Of a stretch of DNA of 64,000 nt, positions 28,368-38,580 are shown one piece after another (the stretch's first letter is position 1; each line of letters opens with the position of its first letter). The stretch spans positions 18,925-82,924 of the forward strand of contig JAGXIL010000025.1 in NCBI GenBank assembly GCA_024635655.1, read 5' to 3'. This stretch comes from Gillisia sp. (GTDB lineage Bacteria > Bacteroidota > Bacteroidia > Flavobacteriales > Flavobacteriaceae). Both the position numbers and the translations under genes were made by a program. The notes under the pieces were generated by a model, which was not told the DNA's origin, did not search any database, and worked only from the letters and a program-made list of their open reading frames with translations.

Positions 28368-29141
28368 TTATTCCGTCAAATTGATCCATACCGGAATGTG
28401 GTCACTGGTCTTTTCCCAGCCCCTTACTTCCCGATCTACTCCGGCAGCCACGAGGTTGTCACGCAGATGGGGACTCAGTAAAAAATGGTCAATGCGTAGA
28501 CCGGCATCCCTTTGGTAAGCATTTCTGAAATAATCATAAAAGGTATAGATCTTTGCATTAGGGTATAGTTTGCGAATAGCGTCTGTCCAACCCTGGTCTA
28601 CCAGCTTCTTAAAGGCATTTCGCACTTCAGGCCTGAAAAGGGCATCTTTTTCCCAGCGCTCAGGCTTGTAGACATCCAGTTCGGTTGGCATAACATTAAA
28701 GTCACCGGCAAGTATAACGGGCGTATCCAGGGCTAATAATTCTGCAGCCCGATCCTGGAGTCGTTCAAACCATTTTAGTTTGTAATCAAATTTGGGTCCC
28801 GGAGCCGGGTTTCCATTTGGAAGATAGATACAGGCTATGAGAATATCCCCTACCAATGCTTCGATGTACCGGCTTTGTTCGTCTTCCTCATCCCCGGCCA
28901 GACCCCTGCCAACCTCATTGATCTCGATGTTTCTTGATAATATCGCCACCCCGTTCCATTGTTTTTGGCCATGCCATAGGGCATTATAACCGGCATCGTT
29001 AATAGCCTTGACCGGAAATTTTTCATTGGGGGATTTTAACTCCTGTAAACAAACTATATCCGGAGCTGTTGCTTCCAGCCAGCGGAGCAAAACAGGCAAT
29101 CTTCCATTCACGCCATTGACATTATAAGTAGCTATTTTCAT
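28368..29141 (-). CDS. xth: Exodeoxyribonuclease III
   Basis: 257 residues from the ATG giving MKIATYNVNGVNGRLPVLL; an upstream ATG at 29204 would add 21 unlikely residues. It is an AP endonuclease / 3' exonuclease of base excision repair. Family motifs are YNVNGVN, CLQELK (Mg ligand Glu), LAGDFNVMPTELDVY (Asp/Asn pair), RIDHFLLSP and the terminal SDHIPVW. Single-gene unit. Confidence 0.95.
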   Translation of the reverse strand: MKIATYNVNGVNGRLPVLLRWLEATAPDIVCLQELKSPNEKFPVKAINDAGYNALWHGQKQWNGVAILSRNIEINEVGRGLAGDEEDEQSRYIEALVGDILIACIYLPNGNPAPGPKFDYKLKWFERLQDRAAELLALDTPVILAGDFNVMPTELDVYKPERWEKDALFRPEVRNAFKKLVDQGWTDAIRKLYPNAKIYTFYDYFRNAYQRDAGLRIDHFLLSPHLRDNLVAAGVDREVRGWEKTSDHIPVWINLTE

Positions 29142-29359
29142 TTTTTTTGTTTTAAAACCTAAAGCCTGCCACTTAAGATATAAAAAATAGCTGCAACAGG
29201 CCAAAAAGAAGTGGGGCCAAATCTTTATATTTACCTAAGTAAAAAATTAGAAGATTAATAAACTATTTAAGTGCCCTATCATCATTGCCTGTATTAAGTA
29301 CACCCGGGAATAAATAAATGCAGTCCTGCTTTTTGTTTATTTCCAAAAAGATAAGAATT

Positions 29360-30070
29360 ATGCCAAAGATTGCCATTATTTTTTGTTTATGTATGGTTCT
29401 TATTACTTCCTGTTCTTCAATACAGGATTCCTCAAAATTTGATTTTCAGTCTGCCAAATATTATACTTCCGTAATTCCTAAGGCTCAAAATGAAGTTTAT
29501 ATTGATGTCACTCCGGATACTATAAAAATATATGAATTAAATAAGGCCGGTAATACAGAAGAGGTAGAAAAAAATGTAAAGGGAATACTTACAGAAGAAA
29601 TAGATTCCATCAATTCCGAAAAATACGCCTTTTTTAATCCCGCATTAGATATTGATTTTCTCACTATCCCTTTGAAATACCGGTTTCCTACAGCCGGGGT
29701 TCCCAATCAATTGACGACCAATTTTAATGGAGTTGTCTATCTTGGATTTAGAAATGATATTTACAGAATAACCTATAAGCAAAATCCGTTGCAGGAATGG
29801 AAAAGACAGATCAGGCATTTTGGATCCAGCCTGGGTGGTTTTGCCGGGTTAAGTTCAGAACCTATAAACCCTTGGGTGACCAATGAAAAGGTGGAAATTG
29901 AATATGATGCAGCAGTATTTTCTACCGGGGTTTCCTGGATCGTGGGAATAAATAATTTATCTGCCGGACTTTCTTTAGGTTTTGATTATTTACTTGATCC
30001 AAATCGTAAATATTGGATATACCAGGGGAAACCATGGTTGGGAGTAGCTTTTGGTATCAACCTTAATTGA
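29360..30070 (+). CDS. Hypothetical lipoprotein
   Basis: 236 residues from the ATG giving MPKIAIIFCLCMVLITSC, a signal peptide with lipobox Cys18. The rest has no motif I recognise. It contains a regular run of beta-type segments, including DIDFLTIPLKYRFPTAGVPN and GLSLGFDYLLDPNRKYWIY, reminiscent of outer-membrane-associated beta proteins. It opens the accessory stretch between exonuclease III and groEL. Confidence 0.75.
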   Translation: MPKIAIIFCLCMVLITSCSSIQDSSKFDFQSAKYYTSVIPKAQNEVYIDVTPDTIKIYELNKAGNTEEVEKNVKGILTEEIDSINSEKYAFFNPALDIDFLTIPLKYRFPTAGVPNQLTTNFNGVVYLGFRNDIYRITYKQNPLQEWKRQIRHFGSSLGGFAGLSSEPINPWVTNEKVEIEYDAAVFSTGVSWIVGINNLSAGLSLGFDYLLDPNRKYWIYQGKPWLGVAFGINLN

Positions 30071-30114
30071 AATCAGAATTGTAAAACAGGGAAAATAGTT
30101 AAACTTTAAAACAT

Positions 30115-30591
30115 ATGCCCAGAATTGAATTGCGTAAAGAAATTAAAGCAAATATAGAACTGGTTTTTGACCTTACCAGAAGTATAGATCTCCACTAGAT
30201 ATCAACTGCACATACAAAAGAAAAGGCAGTAGGAGGAAGGACAAGCGGTTTACTGGAGCCAGGGGAAACTGTTACCTGGCGCGCAAAACATTTGGGGATC
30301 TATCAAGAACCTACCTCTTAGGTAGCAGGTTTTGACAGGCCGGTATATTTTGCTGATGAAATGGTAAAAGGAGCTTTTAAAAGGTTCAGGCACGAACATT
30401 TTTTCTCAACCGAAGAAGGAGGAACACTTATGATCGATATTTTTGATTATGAATCTCCATTAGGATTTTGGGGAAAATTGGCAGATAAATTATTTTTAGA
30501 GAAATATATGACCAGGTTCCTCAGCAGCCGTAATGAGGGGCTAAAGCATTATGCAGAGACGGATTCATGGAGAGAGGTCTTGTCCAGATAA
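30115..30591 (+). pseudogene. SRPBCC-family (START/Bet v1-like) gene interrupted by two in-frame TAG codons
   Basis: One frame runs from the ATG at 30115 to the TAA at 30589 and reads as a complete 158-residue SRPBCC protein (cell-division-inhibitor-like: MPRIELRKEIKANIELVFDL, VTWRAKHLGIYQ, FDRPVYFADEMVKGAFKRFR, DIFDYESPLGFWGKLADKLF). It is broken by TAG at 30196-30198 (codon 28) and 30319-30321 (codon 69). Residues around both stops match family positions normally held by Lys (SIDLH-x-ISTAH and EPTS-x-VAGFD), so each is one A-to-T change from AAG. No frameshift is present. The 76-residue remnant from 30361 could still be translated from an internal ATG. Confidence 0.85.
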
Positions 30592-30635
30592 AATGCTTTA
30601 TTTTCATATGATGTGGAAAGAAAATTAATGACCAG

Positions 30636-31745
30636 ATGAAAAGAAGAAATTTCATAGGAAGATTATCCCTGGCCACTGCAGCCATCGCAGTACCTGCTAC
30701 TGCCTATTCCTTTAATAAGAGTGAAAAGTACAGGCCTGTAAGAACCTCCTTTGCCCGTAATCCTGCTCTTGCACCTGTACCCGGTACCGAGGATTATCCC
30801 GGAAATCCTCTTGATCAAAAAGGATTGTTTATGAATGAAGAGCATGTTTTCTGGCCTAGCATGTGGGATGTTATTAGGTGGAAATTATCTTCCAATCCCT
30901 ATAAAGAGGAAAAGCAAAATGTCACCGGAAGACTCAAAGTGATCAAACGTGCTTCCCCGGATGAGCTGCCGGATAACTCTATTACCTGGTTAGGCCATGC
31001 CTCCTATCTCATGCATATTTCAGGAAAGCGGATTCTTATTGATCCCGTATTAACCCAACCCGGCTTCTTCTTAAAAAGATATTCAGAACTTCCGTATGAG
31101 ACTTCAAAGTTTGAAAATATAGATTACATCCTCATTTCTCATAATCACAGAGACCATTGTGACAAGGAAAGTGTAGAATTGCTGGCCAGGCAAAATCCCG
31201 GGGCTACCTGGCTCTGCGGATTAGGACTTGATACCCTGTTGTTAAAAAATTGGACCGGTTCAGATAAAATTCAGGCGGCGGGATGGTATCAGCAGTATCA
31301 AATTGAAGGAAATTCCCTGAAGATCTCTTTTCTGCCAACCAGACACTGGTCCCGAAGAGGCTTAAACGATACCAATGCCAGCTTATGGGGTGCGTTTATG
31401 TTTGAGAATGAGGGAAAGAAGATCTATTTTGGTAGTGACAGTGGATATGCGGGACATGTAAAGAGAGCCAATGAACTCTTTGGGGAAGTAGATCACTATA
31501 TAGCCGGAATTGGAGCCTTTGCGCCCCGATGGTTCATGGCGCCCTCTCATATGCATCCTGAAGAAGTAGCGCAAACTTGTAACGAACTCCAGGCTAAGAA
31601 TTTGATCCCAATGCATTTTGGCACCTTCGACCTCTCTGATGAACCACTTTTAGAACCTGCCAGGTTAATCCAGCAGCTTAAGAAAGAAAATGCCTTTGAT
31701 GCTGATCTTAGCCTTTTGGCCGTGGGAGGAATTGTAGATATATAA
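30636..31745 (+). CDS. MBL-fold metal-dependent hydrolase (NAPE-PLD/UlaG-like) with Tat-like leader
   Basis: 369 residues. The N-terminus MKRRNFIGRLSLATAAIAVPAT looks like a twin-arginine signal. The metal site is in ISHNHRDHCD (HxHxDH, about residue 170), preceded by WLGHASYLMHISGKRILIDPVL and followed by TRHWSRRG, GSDSGY and a late PMHFGTFDLSD. This matches the NAPE-phospholipase-D-like branch. Likely acts in the periplasm on a phosphodiester or ester substrate; the substrate is not determinable. Confidence 0.87.
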   Translation: MKRRNFIGRLSLATAAIAVPATAYSFNKSEKYRPVRTSFARNPALAPVPGTEDYPGNPLDQKGLFMNEEHVFWPSMWDVIRWKLSSNPYKEEKQNVTGRLKVIKRASPDELPDNSITWLGHASYLMHISGKRILIDPVLTQPGFFLKRYSELPYETSKFENIDYILISHNHRDHCDKESVELLARQNPGATWLCGLGLDTLLLKNWTGSDKIQAAGWYQQYQIEGNSLKISFLPTRHWSRRGLNDTNASLWGAFMFENEGKKIYFGSDSGYAGHVKRANELFGEVDHYIAGIGAFAPRWFMAPSHMHPEEVAQTCNELQAKNLIPMHFGTFDLSDEPLLEPARLIQQLKKENAFDADLSLLAVGGIVDI

Positions 31746-31855
31746 TTACACTTTTTACTAATCTCGAAATTACCCTCATTCTTCTTAAAGAAGAAAAATC
31801 CTGTTTTTATCACAAGGGGTTTAGTTTTAATAAAAGTCAGAAAAAAATTTAGATT

Positions 31856-32368
31856 ATGGAAGATGTGAATTTATATTTAGATGGAATATTTGGATTGGAA
31901 ACCGGAGAGGTGAATTTCTTGCATCTAATTGCCAGGTCCATTGTCATATATATCATAGGCATCGCTTTGGTAAGGCTGGGGAATAAAAGGTTTGTTGGAA
32001 AAATGACGGCTTTTGATATTATCATTGCCATAATCATAGGGTCGCTTTTAAGCCGGGCTATTACCAATACCGATCTTTTTTTTACAGTCCTTCCGGCCTG
32101 TATAGTGTTGATCTTACTGCACAGGTTATTTGCTTTTATAGCGTCTCATTCTGATAAATTCGGAGATTGGATCAAAGGCAATGACAGGGTTGTGGTAGAG
32201 AACGGGGAGATCTTGTGGAAAGCAATGCGCAAAAGCCACCTGAGTGAACAGGATCTTATGCAAACCTTAAGGCTTAACGCAAATACGGCTGACGTTGGGA
32301 AAATAAAGATCGCACGGCTTGAACGTAATGGGGATATTAGCTTTATTTTTATGAACGGAAAAGACTAG
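31856..32368 (+). CDS. DUF421 (YetF-like) membrane protein
   Basis: 170 residues. Three N-terminal membrane helices (about residues 20-40, 50-70, 72-95) precede a small soluble domain (VVVENGEILWKAMRKSHLSEQDLMQTLRLN) typical of the YetF C-terminal fold. The hinge GNKRFVGKMTAFDIIIAIIIGS is the best conserved part. Function is unknown; homologues are linked to envelope stress in Bacillus spores. Confidence 0.85.
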   Translation: MEDVNLYLDGIFGLETGEVNFLHLIARSIVIYIIGIALVRLGNKRFVGKMTAFDIIIAIIIGSLLSRAITNTDLFFTVLPACIVLILLHRLFAFIASHSDKFGDWIKGNDRVVVENGEILWKAMRKSHLSEQDLMQTLRLNANTADVGKIKIARLERNGDISFIFMNGKD

Positions 32369-32404
32369 AACCTAAGTAATATCTGCAAATAATTAAATTT
32401 AAAT

Positions 32405-32863
32405 ATGAGAAACTCGCATCTTGAAATCAAGACAGCTTTACAGATCCAAAAACCCGTTACCGAAGTCTTTGAGGCCCTTGTAGATCATGAGAAAATGAAA
32501 AATTACTTTATATCAGAAAGTTCAGGAAGAATGGAAGAGGGGAAGGAGCTTATATGGAAGTTCCCTGAATTTGATGCAGAGGTACCTGTAAAGGTGGGGA
32601 GTGTGGAGCAGGATAAATATATTTCCTTTTACTGGGATGCAGATTATGGGCTTTTGGTGGAGATCAACCTTCACCCGGGAGTGAATTCTTCAACCATTGT
32701 AGTGGTTACTGAAAAAAGTAAACCTAACGATGAAGCGGGTATTGCCTGGCTAAAAGGAAATACAGAGGGCTGGGCAAATTTTCTTGCCTGTTTTAAAGCT
32801 TATCTGGAATACGGGATCAACCTAAGAAAAGGAGCTTTTGAATTCAGAAGAGGGGAGTTTTAA
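32405..32863 (+). CDS. SRPBCC / AHSA1-like domain protein
   Basis: 152 residues. The pattern IQKPVTEVFEALVDHEKMKNYF at residues 12-35, the central beta strands (WKFPEFDAEVPVKVGSVE, ISFYWDADYG) and the C-terminal helix (EGWANFLACFKAYLEYG) define the Bet v1-like lipid/ligand pocket. It may bind a hydrophobic ligand. It is the second SRPBCC gene within 2.3 kb, the other being broken. Confidence 0.87.
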   Translation: MRNSHLEIKTALQIQKPVTEVFEALVDHEKMKNYFISESSGRMEEGKELIWKFPEFDAEVPVKVGSVEQDKYISFYWDADYGLLVEINLHPGVNSSTIVVVTEKSKPNDEAGIAWLKGNTEGWANFLACFKAYLEYGINLRKGAFEFRRGEF

Positions 32864-32985
32864 TTTTTAAATTAATTACGCCGGTAGAATATTTCACCTG
32901 CGCCACCGGAAATAAAACCTTAAAAGTGCATCGTTTTTAGGTTGGTATTTAAAGTTAATAATAAAGTTTATTTTACCTAAAATTG

Positions 32986-33019
32986 AAAAACCCGCTCCAA
33001 TTAAGAAGCGGGTTTTTTT
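32986..33019. terminator. Bidirectional terminator between the SRPBCC gene and groEL
   Basis: AAAAACCCGCT (32986-32996) and AGCGGGTTTTTTT (33007-33019) form a stem with a 10-base loop and T-runs on both strands. It serves the plus-strand SRPBCC gene and the minus-strand groEL (stop 45 bp away). Confidence 0.9.
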
Positions 33020-33063
33020 ATAAAAGGTTGAAGCCGGTGTTTAAACTCCGGCTCCTGTGATTT

Positions 33064-34728
<1,665 letters not shown>

Positions 34729-34782
34729 TCACCCAAATGGTAAAGGAAGTGTTAGTTAATGATTTTTTTTGAAAGTTATTTT

Positions 34783-34798
34783 CTCCCAGGAATGGGAG
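34783..34798 (-). other. Hairpin in the groES-groEL spacer
   Basis: CTCCCA-TTCC-TGGGAG on the minus strand is a perfect 6-bp stem with a 4-base loop, 6 bp after the groES stop. No T-run follows, so it is more likely an mRNA processing or stability element than a terminator. Confidence 0.5.
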
Positions 34799-34804
34799 GT
34801 GTGG

Positions 34805-35080
34805 TTACACAATTGCAAGAATATCGTCTTCCCGCATGATGAGGTAGTCTTTCCCTTCCAACTTTAATTCGGTTCCGGCGTATTTACCATATAACACTTC
34901 ATCACCTATTTTAACGGTCATATCGTGTTTTTTGGTTCCTTTACCTACAGCTACTACTTTTCCTTTTTGTGGTTTTTCCTTTGCTGTTTCGGGAATATAA
35001 ATTCCGGAAGCTGTCTTGGTCTCGGCAGCTGCAGGTTCAATAACAACCCGGTCTGAAAGAGGTTTAATGTTTAAAGCCAT
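34805..35080 (-). CDS. groES: Co-chaperonin GroES
   Basis: 91 residues. The motif [21 protein letters not shown] contains the mobile loop, and [33 protein letters not shown] is the standard GroES end. It caps GroEL. It is the first gene of the operon with a textbook Bacteroidota promoter upstream. I see no CIRCE element. Confidence 0.98.
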   Translation of the reverse strand: MALNIKPLSDRVVIEPAAAETKTASGIYIPETAKEKPQKGKVVAVGKGTKKHDMTVKIGDEVLYGKYAGTELKLEGKDYLIMREDDILAIV

Positions 35081-35133
35081 TTGTGTAATGTATTTTAAGT
35101 TAATTAATTTAAATATATACAGGTTAAAGGACC

Positions 35134-35164
35134 AAAATTATGCCATCTGCTGATTCCTGACAAA
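35134..35164 (-). promoter_or_regulatory. Bacteroidota-type promoter of groES-groEL
   Basis: On the minus strand TTTG (35164-35161), 19 bases, then TAATTTTG (35141-35134): a perfect -33/-7 pair. It lies 53 bp before the groES ATG. Its -33 box abuts the secG terminator. Confidence 0.78.
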
Positions 35165-35167
35165 GTC

Positions 35168-35201
35168 CAAAAAAAAATGCCAGCTTGTCATAAGCCGGCA
35201 T
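35168..35201 (-). terminator. Intrinsic terminator after secG
   Basis: On the minus strand ATGCCGGCTT and AAGCTGGCAT form a 10-bp stem (one G-U) around a 5-base loop, followed by nine T. It ends the lptE-secG transcript 25 bp after the secG stop. Confidence 0.92.
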
Positions 35202-35226
35202 GTTTATATGTTGTAAAAAGCAAGTT

Positions 35227-35595
35227 CTAGTTATTCTGATTTTCGGGATCCGGAACATTTGTTTCTTCCGGATTTTGCACAGGTGCCTGAATAGGTTCCG
35301 GAACATTTGTCTCAACCTCCGGTCTTCCGTCAATTACCCTGGATTCTCCTGTTGAAGAACCATCCAGAATGGTTACATTGGATAAAAGGATCAAAACAAG
35401 CAATAGCGTAGCAAGGGTCCAGGTGCTTTTATCTAAAAAATCTGTAGTTTTCTTCACCCCACCAAGTTGCTGGCCACCGCCACCTCCAAAAGAAGATGAA
35501 AGCCCGCCGCCTTTGGGATTTTGTACCATAATTACTACTACCAGTAGGAATGCTACTATAATTATTAATGCTAAAAAAATAGTAAAAGTGCTCAT
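35227..35595 (-). CDS. secG: Preprotein translocase subunit SecG
   Basis: 122 residues. Two membrane helices (residues about 5-23 and 53-73) flank the conserved NPKGGGLSSSFGGGGGQQLGG loop, followed by KKTTDFLDKSTW. The C-terminal 45 residues are acidic and Pro-rich, longer than in E. coli SecG. It assists SecYE translocation. Its start overlaps the stop of the upstream gene by one base. Confidence 0.93.
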   Translation of the reverse strand: MSTFTIFLALIIIVAFLLVVVIMVQNPKGGGLSSSFGGGGGQQLGGVKKTTDFLDKSTWTLATLLLVLILLSNVTILDGSSTGESRVIDGRPEVETNVPEPIQAPVQNPEETNVPDPENQNN

Positions 35596-36473
35596 TATAT
35601 ACCTGTGTTATTTTCTTGTAGTTTCTTAATTGCCCGAATTTGGTCTGCAAAGAAACCACTTTTTTCGGGATTTTTCAAAATTAAAATTTTATATGCCTGC
35701 ATGGCTTTTTTATAGTTTTTTTGCTCGAGATAAACCCTTGCCAATGTCTCTGTCATTAAGGCTTCAGGAGGTATTATGCTGTCTTTGGCAATGTTGTTTG
35801 GACTGGCAGCTTTTGTGGGATTTATTCGCGGGCTTCTTGAAATAAAATCATCTATAAGCTCAAATTTGCGTTCCCTGATTTTTTCCTCCTCGGGCGAATC
35901 CCGCTGAACCGGTTTTGCACGGGTAAGTTTTAACCACTCTGAAAAAGAATGCGATTCTGCCACGTTAAAATCCAGAGGACTGCCTTGTTTCGGTAAATCT
36001 TTGGAAACAGGGGCAGAGGAAGTTTTTTCTTCTGAATTGTTTTCTTGGGCAGGTTGATCCTTGTGCTCCTGAAACAAACCGGGGTCCAACACCAGGTCTG
36101 ATTCCGCTTTTTTCATTTCTATCGCTTCATCTATGGCAATGTTCTTATTTCCGAAAATTACCTGGGGCTCAAAGACAGTTATATTCCTTAAATTTTCTTC
36201 CTGTTGCTTTATTTGAAGAGCAACCTTATCCTGCTTAAATTCTTCAGAAGTTATAAAATCAAACAGCACGCTTCGGTCTGTAGTATATGCTGCAGTTCTC
36301 TTTAGCTCATAATTGTAATTGAAACTATTTTCAGTATAAAGCCCTTTTAAATAAATCGCCCTGGCCGACTGAAAATAGGGGTATTTCTCGAGGATTTTTT
36401 CCAGCTGAGCTGTTTGCTGTGAATTTACGGCTGCAGGATTTTCAAGAATTTGAGTGAAATCTTTAGCTGTCAT
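35595..36473 (-). CDS. Conserved hypothetical protein with C-terminal TPR-like repeat
   Basis: 292 residues, no signal peptide. The N-terminus (MTAKDFTQILENPAAVNSQQ, then LEKILEKYPYFQSARAIYLKGL) and the C-terminus (LARVYLEQKNYKKAMQAYKILI) look like helical/TPR repeats. A low-complexity, charged middle (about residues 120-215) separates them. It sits between lptE and secG with no spacing on either side, so it is tightly coupled. A role with the envelope machinery is inferred from position only. Confidence 0.8.
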   Translation of the reverse strand: MTAKDFTQILENPAAVNSQQTAQLEKILEKYPYFQSARAIYLKGLYTENSFNYNYELKRTAAYTTDRSVLFDFITSEEFKQDKVALQIKQQEENLRNITVFEPQVIFGNKNIAIDEAIEMKKAESDLVLDPGLFQEHKDQPAQENNSEEKTSSAPVSKDLPKQGSPLDFNVAESHSFSEWLKLTRAKPVQRDSPEEEKIRERKFELIDDFISRSPRINPTKAASPNNIAKDSIIPPEALMTETLARVYLEQKNYKKAMQAYKILILKNPEKSGFFADQIRAIKKLQENNTGI

Positions 36474-36977
36474 TTACCAATTTGTAAGGGATGCGTTAAA
36501 TATATCCTGGGTGATCCTGGTGAAAATCTCGTCCAAAGCTGTTTCAAGTACCGGCCCCCTAAGGGAAGCATTGGCAGAATAATCATAATAAAAATTAAAT
36601 CGCCTTTCAAAGTCTTTGGTGGGATCAAGGGTATTAAAAAACCGAACCCGCACTGCTATGGTAAGCCTGTTTTCTGCCGCCCTGTTATCTGAAGTGGCGG
36701 TCATAGGTGCTTCATAGAAATCAACGATCTCCCCTTCATAGATAAGGTCACCCCCATCATTTACCAGGCTAAGATTGGTTTGATTTTGAATGAGGTCCTG
36801 AAGCCTTTGTGTAAAATCCCTGTCTATTCCCGGCTCTACAATATCTGCGGCATTTTCAAAAAAGTTTACCTGAAAGGTTTCTGCCGCTCCGGTATCAGCT
36901 CCTGTGAAAGAGTATATTCCGCAGGATTGAAAGGTAATTAATGTTAGGGTAATAAGTAAAAACTTGAATTTTTTCAT
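36474..36977 (-). CDS. lptE: LptE-like LPS assembly lipoprotein
   Basis: 167 residues. The signal peptide ends in a lipobox with Cys19 (TFQSCGIYSFTG). The rest fits the Bacteroidota LptE family: FFENAADIVEPGIDRDFTQRLQDLI, then VNDGGDLIYEGEIVDFYEAPM and AVRVRFFNTLDPTKDFE. LptE plugs LptD in the outer membrane during LPS insertion. It follows the sigma-54 activator by 20 bp and directly precedes the TPR-like gene. Confidence 0.85.
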   Translation of the reverse strand: MKKFKFLLITLTLITFQSCGIYSFTGADTGAAETFQVNFFENAADIVEPGIDRDFTQRLQDLIQNQTNLSLVNDGGDLIYEGEIVDFYEAPMTATSDNRAAENRLTIAVRVRFFNTLDPTKDFERRFNFYYDYSANASLRGPVLETALDEIFTRITQDIFNASLTNW

Positions 36978-36997
36978 GAAAAGTACTTGGTCTTCAA

Positions 36998-38254
36998 TTA
37001 CAGGTTGTATTGTTTGATCTTTCTATAAAGCGTTCGTTCGCTTATACCCAATTCTTCCGCGGCATTTTTTCGTTTTCCGTTGTGCCGGTCTAAAGATTTT
37101 TTTATGAGTTCCAGTTCCTTGTCCTGAAGCGAGAGCGTTTCTTCCTCTTCGATCTCTTCAGCAAAGTAATATTTATCTTCTTTATCCCGGGATTGATTTT
37201 GAGCTATTTGCAGCACCTCCAGTTTTTCATCGCTAAGGTCTTCCATATCAACATCTTCCTCATCATCTTCGCCGTAGATCTTTTGGATGAGGCTTTCATG
37301 TTCCTCCTGGACTTTTTGGTGATTGCCGTTTTCCATCAATTTCATCGTTAGCTTTTTTAGGTCGTGCAGGTCACTTTTCATATCAAACAAGACCTTGTAC
37401 AGGATTTCTCTTTCATTACTGAAATCACTATCCTTCTTTTTATCTGCTATAACAGCAGGTAAATTGCTGCCAATGTCTGGAAGATAGGATTTAAGATCGG
37501 CGGCTGTAATATTCCTTTCCTGCTCTAAAACAGAGATTTGCTCGGCAATATTGCGTAACTGACGAATATTTCCACCCCACCTGTAGGACTGTAGTAATTG
37601 TACCGCATCGTCTTCCAATCGAATGGTTGGCATTTTATATTTCAGGGCGAAATCTGCAGCAAATTTTCGGAAAAGCAAGTGGATATCCTCCTTTCGCTCC
37701 CGGAGAGGGGGTAAATTTATCTCTACAGTGCTGAGACGGTAATAAAGATCTTCCCGAAATTTCTCTTTTTTAATAGCCTCAAACATATTGAGATTTGTGG
37801 CAGCTACAATGCGCACGTTGGTTTTTTGAACCTTGGAAGATCCTACTTTAATAAATTCTCCGTTTTCCAGTACCCGCAAAAGTCGCACCTGGGTAGTTAA
37901 TGGAAGTTCTCCTACTTCATCCATGAAGATAGTTCCGCCATCGGCTACTTCAAAATACCCGCTTCGCGTTTGTGTAGCTCCTGTAAAAGCACCTTTTTCG
38001 TGCCCAAAAAGTTCACTGTCAATAGTGCCTTCGGGTATTGCCCCACAGTTTACTGCGATATATTTTCCGTGTTTACGATGCGAAAGCGCATGGATGATTT
38101 TCGGGATACTTTCCTTACCAACCCCACTTTCTCCCGTCACTAACACCGATATATCTGTAGGTGCTACCTGCATCGCCTTTTCTACCGCCCTATTCAATTT
38201 GGGATCATTCCCAATTATTTCAAAACGCTGCTTTATTGCTTGTATTGATTCCAT
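36998..38254 (-). CDS. Sigma-54-dependent Fis-family transcriptional activator without receiver domain
   Basis: 418 residues. The AAA+ domain starts almost at residue 1: Walker A is TGESGVGKES, the sigma-54 contact loop is GHEKGAFTGATQ, Walker B is GGTIFMDEVGELP, and the R-finger region is FREDLYYRLSTVEI. A Fis-type HTH ends the protein (KRKNAAEELGISERTLYRKI). There is no N-terminal response-regulator, GAF or PAS domain. About 110 mostly acidic residues lie between AAA+ and HTH. It heads the lptE-TPR-secG run, so it may control envelope genes. Confidence 0.93.
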   Translation of the reverse strand: MESIQAIKQRFEIIGNDPKLNRAVEKAMQVAPTDISVLVTGESGVGKESIPKIIHALSHRKHGKYIAVNCGAIPEGTIDSELFGHEKGAFTGATQTRSGYFEVADGGTIFMDEVGELPLTTQVRLLRVLENGEFIKVGSSKVQKTNVRIVAATNLNMFEAIKKEKFREDLYYRLSTVEINLPPLRERKEDIHLLFRKFAADFALKYKMPTIRLEDDAVQLLQSYRWGGNIRQLRNIAEQISVLEQERNITAADLKSYLPDIGSNLPAVIADKKKDSDFSNEREILYKVLFDMKSDLHDLKKLTMKLMENGNHQKVQEEHESLIQKIYGEDDEEDVDMEDLSDEKLEVLQIAQNQSRDKEDKYYFAEEIEEEETLSLQDKELELIKKSLDRHNGKRKNAAEELGISERTLYRKIKQYNL

Positions 38255-38327
38255 ATGTCGCGTTTGCCCTTCTAAGGGTTATTTTGATTGTTTTTATTTA
38301 TGTCTAAAGAGAAGAGGACTTTTTTTA

Positions 38328-38406
38328 ATTTCCAAATTCCAAATTTCAGATTCCAAATTCCAAATTCCAGATTCCAATGTTCAATGTTCAAAATTCAAAG
38401 CTCAAC
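38328..38406. repeat. Imperfect tandem repeat of ATTCCAA-type heptads
   Basis: The 326-bp gap between miaB and the sigma-54 activator holds no gene. Here ATTCCAA/ATTTCAG-type 7-mers repeat about ten times, with CAGATTCCAA exactly repeated at 38347 and 38368 (21-bp period). The array decays into TTCAATG/TTCAAAA units. It may be a slippage-expanded array or a dispersed repeat remnant. Confidence 0.7.
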
Positions 38407-38541
38407 GTTTGAAAAAATAATTTTTTGACTTTACATTACTAAAATTATACCCTGAGTTCTGGTAAAATTTACTTTTATTCTCTTGGTTTTTTGCTCTTTC
38501 TCTTTCTTTATTCTATTTGGCTCTGTTTTCTGAAAATTAGC

Positions 38542-38557
38542 CACGAATGCACGAATG
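38542..38557. repeat. Direct repeat CACGAATG x2
   Basis: Two abutting copies of CACGAATG lie within AGCCACGAATGCACGAATG, 24 bp beyond the miaB stop. From memory, similar GCCACGAATGCACGAAT words are dispersed intergenic repeats in Bacteroidota; that link is unverified. Confidence 0.5.
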
Positions 38558-38580
38558 TTGATATACTGCATTTTTTGGGG

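Noticed and set aside
31779..31795. TTCTTC/GAAGAA inverted repeat after the MBL hydrolase gene
   Set aside because: It is a weak AT-rich stem with no T-run right after it on the plus strand; probably not a terminator.
38328..38406. CRISPR-like look of the ATTCCAA array
   Set aside because: The units are 7 bp, abutting and degenerate, with no spacers and no cas genes nearby.
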